This document shows, in pieces, positions 28,301 to 35,383 of a DNA stretch of 35,383 nt (within the stretch, counting starts at the first letter, position 1; every line of letters begins with the position of its first letter). The stretch is from an uncultured Pelagibacteraceae bacterium (GTDB lineage: Bacteria; Pseudomonadota; Alphaproteobacteria; Pelagibacterales; Pelagibacteraceae), in assembly GCA_902532645.1 (NCBI GenBank), contig CACAIU010000007.1, positions 1 to 35,383 of the forward strand. Direction: 5' to 3'. The position numbers and the translations under genes are program-made. The notes under the pieces were generated by a model, which was not told the origin of the DNA, ran no database searches, and was given only the letters and a program-made list of their open reading frames with translations.

Positions 28301-28642
28301 TCAGCCAATCAAAATTTGATGCATAACACGTCCAGGCATAAGTGTAAAAAAGCCTGTTAGGATTAGAGCAAAAAAATATAAAGCGATCATTACTTGTTTG
28401 TGACGTTTAATATTACAAACTCTTACAAAGTAAATTCCAAGACCAAGTGAGAAAATTGTCCACAAACTTAATAAATGTATAGGACTATAAGCGCCCCATA
28501 ATTTAATTTCATGAATAAATAAAGAAGATATCGCTACAATCAGCATTAAGCCTACCCATACACGACCTAACAATTTATGAATGGCTCCACCTTTTTTCAT
28601 AGAAAGTTGTATGCCGCCTAAAATTATAGCAATCATTGCCAT
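28301..28642 (-). CDS. Small DUF2306-like membrane protein
   Basis: Hydrophobic ORF with KKGGAIHKLLGRVWVGLM; possible short in-frame N-terminal extension lacking ATG. Confidence 0.6.
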   Translation of the reverse strand: MAMIAIILGGIQLSMKKGGAIHKLLGRVWVGLMLIVAISSLFIHEIKLWGAYSPIHLLSLWTIFSLGLGIYFVRVCNIKRHKQVMIALYFFALILTGFFTLMPGRVMHQILIG

Positions 28643-28755
28643 AATAGCGTGAACTGGTATGGGTGATATATTTATTAAACTAGCAAGATAATTTTAGAGT
28701 AATTATTGCTAAGATCTAATGGTGGGAGCTAACGCCCCCACGCTTAATTTAGCTA

Positions 28756-30006
28756 TTAATCTAAGCTATAAATTGTAACTGATTTTTCTTTATCAACTTC
28801 GTTAGCACTTACAAATAAGTTCCTCTCAGGAATAGCAACTAAACCTTCAGGTCCAATGCCTGTTGGTAATATAGTAACTAATTCTGGGTTAGATAAATCA
28901 TTTGCTTTATAAACACCGATAGCATTTGCTCTTTCAGCACCAACAAAGATGTAACGCGTATCACCATATATTGCCACCTCAACCGATTCTGGTTCTACCC
29001 CTTTTTTCTCTGCACGATTTTCTGGCCAATAACCTGCTGAAGCAAGTGCTCTTTCATATGATGAACCTGACTCGTACACAACTGAGCCATCTTTGTTAAA
29101 GATTGTCCATCCACGGCTTCCACCACGCTTAGCTTGACCTGGCGCTTCATGTTTATAGTCCCCTTCATTTGCAGTAGCAAAATGATCATTACCAATCCAC
29201 TTAACTGCATCTGGCTCTCTTCTTACATTTTCAATGCTGTCAGACATATTTAACTTACCGTCTTTTTTATTATCGACACCCACAAGTGTTACAAGTCCTG
29301 CATCAAACTCTGAAATTACATTTCCATTTCGATCAATAACTGCCATCCAGTTATTCTCTTGCATCGTAACAACTATTTCACCTAAGTTATTAATGTCGAC
29401 AAACTCTGGCTCTGGATCGTTTGGAGCAATAGTTGAAAAACCAACTAAGTCTGCTTTGATAACACTATTATCTGCTAAATTAACGATTGCCACAAAGCCC
29501 CCTGGAAGTTGTGGAATTTTTTCGTCATTAATATCTTCGTTACGCTCATTTTCAATAGCGACTGCCACAAAAGTTCCATCTGGACTAACTGCAACAGAGT
29601 CTGGTTGTCCACCTAGTTCTACTTTTGCAACTTCTTTTTCTGAAGCAAGATCAATAACTAACAAGTGTCCACTTGGTTTTACGTAGTCTGGAGAAGTGTT
29701 AATACCAACATATGCTTTCCCATTTTTAATAGCAACACTAGTTGGCTCACCACCTAAGCTCATTGAGCCTAATGGCTTTGGGTTAGATGGATCAGTGATA
29801 TCAATCATCCCTAATGCATTTGCAGGGCTATCACTATATACTAGCTTCATACCGTCTGAGGTTGCAGCAATGATTTCTGCTGATGTTTCTTCTGCACCAG
29901 GATTGTTGACTGGTGTTCCAAAATTTCCAATTTCTTTAAAATCTGCATTTACTGTACTAACAAACGCAGTTGAGGCCAGTAAGACTGTTAAAATAAATTT
30001 AATCAT
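28756..30006 (-). CDS. Secreted beta-propeller / choice-of-anchor-I-like protein
   Basis: Signal peptide; SPDGTFVAVAIENERNED, LPGGFVAIVNL, EPDAVKWIGNDHFATANEGD, KGVEPESVEVA, GPEGLVAIPERNLFVSANEVD. Confidence 0.8.
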   Translation of the reverse strand: MIKFILTVLLASTAFVSTVNADFKEIGNFGTPVNNPGAEETSAEIIAATSDGMKLVYSDSPANALGMIDITDPSNPKPLGSMSLGGEPTSVAIKNGKAYVGINTSPDYVKPSGHLLVIDLASEKEVAKVELGGQPDSVAVSPDGTFVAVAIENERNEDINDEKIPQLPGGFVAIVNLADNSVIKADLVGFSTIAPNDPEPEFVDINNLGEIVVTMQENNWMAVIDRNGNVISEFDAGLVTLVGVDNKKDGKLNMSDSIENVRREPDAVKWIGNDHFATANEGDYKHEAPGQAKRGGSRGWTIFNKDGSVVYESGSSYERALASAGYWPENRAEKKGVEPESVEVAIYGDTRYIFVGAERANAIGVYKANDLSNPELVTILPTGIGPEGLVAIPERNLFVSANEVDKEKSVTIYSLD

Positions 30007-30198
30007 TGTAATTTTTCCTTTTTTTGATTCCTTAAGGAAATACTTAGATAAGATTAAAAATTTATAACATTTTAATTACAATTATATTTCATTCTAACTA
30101 CTGGAATTATTTTAAAAATTTAAATCAATAAAAAGTTAATTGTGAATTACTTTGTGGATTGTAACTGAATTGTAATATTATTTTAATGTATTGTAATA

Positions 30199-30732
30199 TT
30201 AATTGTTAAATTTAATCCTCGTTAAGGTTTCATCTCTTCTTATGTAGTGATGGTATAAAGCCGCTATGAAATGTAAAACAAAAGTATACAACAATAAATC
30301 ACCAGCAATCCCATGAAAATTGTGAGCAAGTTTTTCAAAATCACCGTTACTTTCAACAATATTAACTAATTCAACCCCAAAAAATAACACCTCTTTGCCC
30401 TCTATATTCATCAAAACATAACCTGTTATAGGTGCAGCAAGCATTCCAAAATAAAATATAAAAAATACAAGATTAGATAATCTATTTAAAAGCCTGCTTT
30501 TATTAATATTTTCTGGTTTTGGGTTTGACCACCTCCAAAACAATCTTAAAATAACTAAAATAAAAATAATTATGCCCAATGAATTATGAACTAACATTAA
30601 AAAGTCATAATACTTTTTTGGTGTATGCTCTGATAAATTCCCTAACAATAGTACAAACAACAAAATTCCAGCCATATACCAATGAAAAGTTTTTGAAATT
30701 AAGCCGTATTTTTTAATTGTGTTTCGAATCAC
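30199..30732 (-). CDS. Cytochrome b561-family membrane protein
   Basis: KTFHWYMAGILLFVLLLG; LVHNSLGIIIFILVILRLFWRWSNP; NFHGIAGDLLLYTFVLHFIAALYHHYI with paired His in TM segments. Confidence 0.9.
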   Translation of the reverse strand: MIRNTIKKYGLISKTFHWYMAGILLFVLLLGNLSEHTPKKYYDFLMLVHNSLGIIIFILVILRLFWRWSNPKPENINKSRLLNRLSNLVFFIFYFGMLAAPITGYVLMNIEGKEVLFFGVELVNIVESNGDFEKLAHNFHGIAGDLLLYTFVLHFIAALYHHYIRRDETLTRIKFNN

Positions 30733-30901
30733 AGAAATTCTTTAACAAAAAAAAATTACAATGAAGTTACACTCAATAATCAAAAAAAGAGTTTTAATAA
30801 TTCATTCATAGGAGTGTAAGAAATAGTTAATAAAACTTCCTTATAGAGTTTTAAATATTAATTATTAATCATTATTCTTTATAATTGTTAGCTCTCTATT
30901 G

Positions 30902-30933
30902 TTAGGAGCTTGGTAATATTATCAAGCTCCTAA
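30902..30933. terminator. Strong 11-bp hairpin in a divergent intergenic region
   Basis: TTAGGAGCTTG (30902-30912) / CAAGCTCCTAA (30923-30933), 10-nt loop. Confidence 0.5.
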
Positions 30934-31095
30934 TTTACTTTTCAAAAATATAAAATATTAATCAGCTTTTGGTGTCTCATTCTTTTCTAATTGTAATTTA
31001 TTTCGTTGATTAGATATTCTTTGTAACAAATTTGTAATTTAATTTTATAAAATTTAACATATAGTGTTTTTAAAACTAATTAATAAAAGAAAATT

Positions 31096-31512
31096 ATGCA
31101 AAGACTACACTTACATCTTGGAGTTAAAAACTTAAACGAAAGTATAAATTTTTACAAAAACTTATTTAAATCTGAACCAACAAAATTAAAAAAAGATTAT
31201 GCTCAATGGGTTTTAGATGATCCTAAAATCAATTTTGCAATATCTACAAGAGTGAAAACTTTAGGAGTGGATCATCTTGGAATACAGGTTGATAAAGTTG
31301 AAGAACTAAACGATATAAGAACTAATCTAGATAAAGCTGATATATCTACTTACTCAGATGGTGAAGTGACATGTTGTTATGCAAAGTCAGAGAAATCTTG
31401 GGTAAATGATCCAAACGGTGTTGCATGGGAAGCTTACCATACAATGGAAGATGCTGAGATTTATAATATAGAAGGCTCAAGATCAGATGCAGAGAAAAAA
31501 GGCTGTTGTTAA
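31096..31512 (+). CDS. ArsI/CadI-type vicinal-oxygen-chelate (glyoxalase-fold) metalloprotein
   Basis: LHLGVKNLNESINFYKNLF; VDHLGIQVD; TCCYAKSEKSWVNDPNGVAWEAY with vicinal Cys pair. Confidence 0.85.
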   Translation: MQRLHLHLGVKNLNESINFYKNLFKSEPTKLKKDYAQWVLDDPKINFAISTRVKTLGVDHLGIQVDKVEELNDIRTNLDKADISTYSDGEVTCCYAKSEKSWVNDPNGVAWEAYHTMEDAEIYNIEGSRSDAEKKGCC

Positions 31513-31527
31513 TAAAATTAATTAATA

Positions 31528-31547
31528 AATCTTAGTCAAGAACCAAT
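31528..31547 (+). repeat. Third, degenerate copy of the island repeat
   Basis: AATCTTAGTCAAGAACCAAT identical to 26924-26943, then TCATTG after one mismatch. Confidence 0.85.
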
Positions 31548-31592
31548 CTCATTGACACCTCAGAGACGCAAAACAGACTTATGCTTCTAGAA

Positions 31593-31669
31593 TGGTAGCG
31601 GGAAGTGGGATCGAACCACTGACCTCGGGCTTATGAGTCCCGCGCTCTAACCAACTGAGCTACCCCGCC
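31593..31669 (-). tRNA. tRNA-Met (CAT), intact, CCA encoded
   Basis: GGCGGGGTAGCTCAGTTGGTTAGAGCGCGGGACTCATAAGCCCGAGGTCAGTGGTTCGATCCCACTTCCCGCTACCA folds as a 77-nt cloverleaf; anticodon CAT. Confidence 0.97.
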
Positions 31670-31685
31670 ATTAAATTTATCTTGA

Positions 31686-31713
31686 TATATACTACTTTTA
31701 TTTTCTATTTCAA
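31686..31713 (-). promoter_or_regulatory. Putative promoter of intact tRNA-Met
   Basis: Minus-strand TTGAAA (31708-31713), 16-bp spacer, TATATA (31686-31691), about 16 bp from tRNA 5' end. Confidence 0.55.
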
Positions 31714-31751
31714 ACAAGATATTGCAAAATAAGATTAACATGAAATTCTTG

Positions 31752-31793
31752 GTGTGTCCTATGTGAGTCCAGTGTGTCCTAAAATTGAGTCCA
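31752..31793 (+). repeat. 10-bp-phased tandem repeat GTGTGTCCTA/TGTGAGTCCA/GTGTGTCCTA
   Basis: Three consecutive 10-bp units 31752-31781 plus a TGAGTCCA half unit; related copy at 32328-32347. Confidence 0.85.
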
Positions 31794-31810
31794 ATTTTTA
31801 GAGGGTGCGA

Positions 31811-32311
31811 TTACTTTAAATTTTTTAAAAATTTGTAAACTTTTTCTATTTGATCAACTGTAGCATCCTGCTTAATTCGATTAGCGAGATTGCTAATAAT
31901 AGATACATTATTTTTTGTATAACCTTTGTCAGGTATTAATCTATCTACAGAAGGCGAATTATCTGTTAAAGATTTTTTCACATTCAATTCAGAATATTTT
32001 ATTTCAATACCTAAAATAGGACAAACTTTGGGCCTGTTAGCAAATAATTCTTTAATGTCGTCTTTCGTAAGAGTGAATTTTATACCTTTTTGTTCGGCTC
32101 TTCTTTTAATTGTATAAAACAACTGATGATACGGATTCTTTCTGTATCGTAAAGACATCTCATTAGATTCACACTTAATACATTGAGAATATCTTTTTGA
32201 ACCATCCGCTGCTTTCCATCCACTAACTTTGGTTTTTCTAATTTTAAGTTTTCTGAACTCTTTGAATTTTTTATCTATCTTGCAAATTGTACATATTTTA
32301 GATTCTCGCAT
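31811..32311 (-). CDS. Putative HNH/treble-clef nuclease-like protein
   Basis: CTIC...CIKC cysteine pairs; CPILGIEI...SPSVDRLIPDKGYTKNNVSIISNLANRIK resembles small phage-associated HNH-like proteins. Confidence 0.65.
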   Translation of the reverse strand: MRESKICTICKIDKKFKEFRKLKIRKTKVSGWKAADGSKRYSQCIKCESNEMSLRYRKNPYHQLFYTIKRRAEQKGIKFTLTKDDIKELFANRPKVCPILGIEIKYSELNVKKSLTDNSPSVDRLIPDKGYTKNNVSIISNLANRIKQDATVDQIEKVYKFLKNLK

Positions 32312-32327
32312 TTACAAAATATTATCA

Positions 32328-32347
32328 GTGTGTCCTATGTGTGACCA
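32328..32347 (+). repeat. Second copy of the phased GTGTGTCCTA repeat
   Basis: GTGTGTCCTATGTG identical (14 nt) to 31752-31765. Confidence 0.85.
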
Positions 32348-32406
32348 GATTTAAGTTGATATTGAATTGAGATTGTATTTCAAGGATCTTGAACAATGGA
32401 CAAAGA

Positions 32407-32447
32407 GCTTATGAGTCCCGCGCTCTAACCAACTGAGCTACCCCGCC
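32407..32447 (-). pseudogene. tRNA-Met(CAT) 5'-half remnant
   Basis: 41 nt identical to 31629-31669 of the intact tRNA-Met, from the 5' end through the anticodon loop. Confidence 0.95.
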
Positions 32448-32462
32448 TTAATTGATAAATGG

Positions 32463-32490
32463 TTTATAATATAAATCTTTATTGTTTCAA
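32463..32490 (-). promoter_or_regulatory. Putative promoter reading into the tRNA-Met 5' half
   Basis: Minus-strand TTGAAA (32485-32490), 16-bp spacer, TATAAA (32463-32468), 15 bp from the tRNA 5' end. Confidence 0.55.
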
Positions 32491-32516
32491 TAAACTTTTT
32501 TAAATCAAACCCTAAA

Positions 32517-32726
32517 CTAAATAATAAAATAAATAGCTAATGAGCTAACTAAAACAGCTAAAATAATTGAAAAAACAATTCTTTTTTTTAAAGTTCTTTT
32601 TTGGTCTAATCGAACTCTGTTTAGTAAAATATTTACATTAGTGGTTTTAATCATATCTACTTCAAAATCTTTATTTCTAGCAATATCAGTACTAAATAAT
32701 GATGTGTCTTGATCACTTTTTTTCAC
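32517..32726 (-). CDS. Small single-TM protein, unknown function
   Basis: 69-aa ORF with C-terminal hydrophobic helix IVFSIILAVLVSSLAIYFII. Confidence 0.5.
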   Translation of the reverse strand: MKKSDQDTSLFSTDIARNKDFEVDMIKTTNVNILLNRVRLDQKRTLKKRIVFSIILAVLVSSLAIYFII

Positions 32727-32774
32727 AGTATATTTAACCAGTTAATTAACTTAAATACAATAAATTAAAATTAA

Positions 32775-35219
32775 CTAAATTTTTCTAAAATCTTTTGTAT
32801 TTAGTGGTTTTGAAAGAATTTCGATTGGATATTTGATCTTCTCTACTTCTATGAACAAATTTTTATCTTTAAGCGTATCTATTGTGTTTCCTGAATTAAC
32901 ATAGCCAAATGATAAATTTTTATCAAAGCAGAATGAATAATTTCCAGAAGTTGTTCTTCCAATGATTTTATCATCTAAATAAATAGGCTCTTCATGTAAC
33001 AACAAAGGTTGACCTGGTTTACTATCTTTTAATGTAAACATCATCATTGTCTTTACTAAAGGTTTGTCTTTAATTTTTAACAATGCGTCTTTACCTATAA
33101 AATTAGCATTTTTTTTAAAACTAATAGTAAAATTTAAGCCTGCTTGATACTGATTTTCTTCTGGTGAAATGTCATGTCCCCAATGTAAAAAACCACTTTC
33201 CATTCTCATTATATCCATTGCATGCATACCACAATGAGATAAGCCAAAGTTTTTGCCTTCATTAGTTATAATTTTATATAAATCCAAAGCATCGTTTTTA
33301 TTTACGTATAATTCAAAGCCAAGTTCACCTACATAAGATATTCTTTGTGCCCAAACTTTTATATTATCAATTAATACATTTTTTCCTAATCCAAATTGAA
33401 AATTTTCTGGTGAATAATCCTCATCACTAATCTTTTGAATCATGTCTCTACTTTTAGGACCAAATAAACCAAGACAGCAAATCTCTTCTGTAACATCGAT
33501 AAATTTAACATCTTCAGATAAATATTTTAAAATATGAAATTTATCTCTTTCTCTTGTTGCTGCCGAACTAACTATTCTAAAATAATTTTTATCTATACAT
33601 ACAACGGTTAAATCTGCTTCTATTCCACCGTCCTCATTCAGCATGTGAGTATAAGTTGTTTTCCCAATTTCATTTTTAATATTAGCTGTACAGATTTTTT
33701 GTAATTCGCTATGAGTGTTTTCACCTTTTAAATCAAATTTAGAAAAAGTTGAAAAATCAAAAAGTCCAACATTTTTTCTGGCATTTATTGTTTCATGTTT
33801 TGCAGATGGGTACCAATTTTGATAATTAAAATTATAATTATATTTTGGCTTTTCTCCGTTTAAAGAGTACCACATAGGTCTTTCAAACCCTCCGGCTACT
33901 CCAAAACATGCGCCAGCTTTTTTTAATTCTTCATGATAAGGTAATAATTTTTCATTCCTTGAAGTTTCGTGTTGTTTATACGGCCAATGCATACCATAAA
34001 GATCTCCTAAGGTTTCAGTAACCCTATCTATGATAAATTTTTTAGATGAGTGAAACTTTTGAAATCTTTTTATATCCAGCGAAAATAAATCTTCATTTAT
34101 ATGACCATTAATAATCCATTCTGCGGTTACTCTTCCTGCTCCTCCTGAACTTGCTATTCCAATACTATTGAAACCACAACACGTATAAAGGTTTTTTACT
34201 TCTGAGGTTTCTCCAAGCAAATACTGTGTATCAGGCGTGAATGATTCAGGCCCTGAAAAAAACTTTCTTATACCTGCGTTTTCTAACATTGGAAGTCTAT
34301 GAAAGGATTTTTCAAGGTAAGGTTCAAAGTGATCAAAATCATCGGGAAATTCTCCAAATGAAAAATCGTCAGGGACTCTTCCACTATCTTTAAATGCAGG
34401 TTTTGCATTAGGTTCGAAAATTCCTACCAACATTTTTCCAGCATCTTCTTTTAAATAAAGACAAGCATTGTAATCCCTCAAAACAGGTAAATCTTTAGGA
34501 AGATCTTTCATTGGTTCTGTAATCACATAAAAGTGCTCATTAGGATATAGCGGAACACTAACACCAATATCTTCCCCAATTTGTCGAGACCACATTCCTG
34601 TAGCTAAAACTACATATTCACAATCAATTTTTCCTTTAGAAGTTTCAACACCAAATATTCTTTTATTTTTTACTAAAATTTTTTTTACTGGTGACTTCTC
34701 AAATATTTGAACACCTAACATTTTTGCAGCTTTGGCCAATACAGTGGTAACTCCGACAGGATCTGCCTGACCATCTTTTGGCATATAAACACCACCAACT
34801 AGATCCTCGTTTTTTGCTACTGGATATAATTCTTTTACTCTCTCCTTATTTAAAACCTCTACCTCAACATTAGATAGTTGTGCAGTTGTAGCTTGCCTTA
34901 ATAACTCCTGCATCCTTTCTTTAGATGATGCAACTGTTATTGCTCCATTCTGTTTCAGACCAGTTGATAAACCTGTTGTTTTTTCTAACTTTTTATAAAG
35001 ATCTAAAGAATATTTTCTTAATTTTGTAATTGTAGAAGTTGCTCCCAATTGTCCTATTAATCCAGCAGCATGCCAGGTTGTACCGGAAGTTAATTGATCC
35101 CTCTCTAGTAAAACTACATCTTTCCAACCAAATTTAGCTAAATGATAAGCGCAAGAAGTGCCAGCAACACCACCCCCTATTACAACTACCTTTGCGCTTG
35201 AAGGATAGTTTTTTTCCAT
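32775..35219 (-). CDS. FAD-dependent dimethylglycine/sarcosine dehydrogenase-like protein with C-terminal GcvT domain
   Basis: VVVIGGGVAGTSCAYHLAKFGWKDVVLLERDQLTSGTTWHAAGLIGQ; C-terminal FDFSTFSKFDLKG, RISYVGELGFELYV, FIGKDALL. Confidence 0.92.
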   Translation of the reverse strand: MEKNYPSSAKVVVIGGGVAGTSCAYHLAKFGWKDVVLLERDQLTSGTTWHAAGLIGQLGATSTITKLRKYSLDLYKKLEKTTGLSTGLKQNGAITVASSKERMQELLRQATTAQLSNVEVEVLNKERVKELYPVAKNEDLVGGVYMPKDGQADPVGVTTVLAKAAKMLGVQIFEKSPVKKILVKNKRIFGVETSKGKIDCEYVVLATGMWSRQIGEDIGVSVPLYPNEHFYVITEPMKDLPKDLPVLRDYNACLYLKEDAGKMLVGIFEPNAKPAFKDSGRVPDDFSFGEFPDDFDHFEPYLEKSFHRLPMLENAGIRKFFSGPESFTPDTQYLLGETSEVKNLYTCCGFNSIGIASSGGAGRVTAEWIINGHINEDLFSLDIKRFQKFHSSKKFIIDRVTETLGDLYGMHWPYKQHETSRNEKLLPYHEELKKAGACFGVAGGFERPMWYSLNGEKPKYNYNFNYQNWYPSAKHETINARKNVGLFDFSTFSKFDLKGENTHSELQKICTANIKNEIGKTTYTHMLNEDGGIEADLTVVCIDKNYFRIVSSAATRERDKFHILKYLSEDVKFIDVTEEICCLGLFGPKSRDMIQKISDEDYSPENFQFGLGKNVLIDNIKVWAQRISYVGELGFELYVNKNDALDLYKIITNEGKNFGLSHCGMHAMDIMRMESGFLHWGHDISPEENQYQAGLNFTISFKKNANFIGKDALLKIKDKPLVKTMMMFTLKDSKPGQPLLLHEEPIYLDDKIIGRTTSGNYSFCFDKNLSFGYVNSGNTIDTLKDKNLFIEVEKIKYPIEILSKPLNTKDFRKI

Positions 35220-35221
35220 TT

Positions 35222-35383
35222 CTAATGTTTGATAGCTTCTCCAGGTTCTACAAAATTATGTCCAAAGACATCAGCAACTGCTTTGTAAGTTACTTGACCT
35301 TTATGAACATTTAACCCTGCTAAAAAGTTTTTATCTTCAGTTAATGCTTTTTGATAACCTTTATTAGCAAGCTTAACTAAGAA
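35222..35383 (-). CDS. ald: Alanine dehydrogenase, C-terminal part (runs off window edge)
   Basis: Reverse-strand translation ends LAGLNVHKGQVTYKAVADVFGHNFVEPGEAIKH*, matching the GxNxxKGxVTYxAVA C-terminus of Ald. Confidence 0.75.
   Translation of the reverse strand, partial: FLVKLANKGYQKALTEDKNFLAGLNVHKGQVTYKAVADVFGHNFVEPGEAIKH

Noticed and set aside
29234-30067. Plus-strand ORFs of 150 aa and 123 aa (29234-29686, 29696-30067)
   Set aside because: Antisense shadows of the well-supported propeller gene on the minus strand; Ser/Pro/Leu-rich low-complexity translations with no recognisable motif.
1-35383. CRISPR array or classical anti-phage defence operon
   Set aside because: No regularly spaced repeat-spacer pattern and no Cas, restriction-modification, toxin-antitoxin or other recognisable defence proteins; the only nuclease candidate is the HNH-like ORF at 31811-32311.

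Overview
AT-rich 35.4 kb window whose gene content, order and codon bias look like a streamlined marine alphaproteobacterium (SAR11/Pelagibacterales-like; taxonomy is inference). Most of it is compact single-copy metabolism: TSUP exporter, dusA, an acid-tailed rpoZ, MFS, HIBADH-like dehydrogenase, a secreted HExxH protein, glycosyltransferases, a tctABC tripartite transporter plus AbrB-type protein, an amino-acid-type ABC transporter lacking its ATPase next to a PhyH dioxygenase, and a dimethylglycine/sarcosine dehydrogenase-like gene beside ald. Two regions stand out. (1) ~19.5-26.8 kb is a cluster linking polyamine synthesis to 5'-methylthioadenosine (MTA) disposal and purine salvage: a SpeD-SpeE fusion, a class II aldolase-SDR fusion, mtnA, mtnP, apt, guaC and a phosphoribosyltransferase. 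The aldolase-SDR fusion is a candidate one-protein version of the last two steps of a DHAP-shunt-like MTA/5'-deoxyadenosine salvage route. (2) 26,788-32,447 is an integration hotspot in a tRNA-Met(CAT) gene. A 47-nt 3' half lies at one end, a 41-nt 5' half at the other, and an intact tRNA-Met lies between. The two halves overlap by exactly 11 bp (GCTTATGAGTC), which covers the anticodon loop. Two different families of helically phased short direct repeats occur on the two sides of the intact tRNA. No integrase is visible in the window. This looks like two integrase-less tRNA-targeted elements that approached the same crossover from opposite sides.
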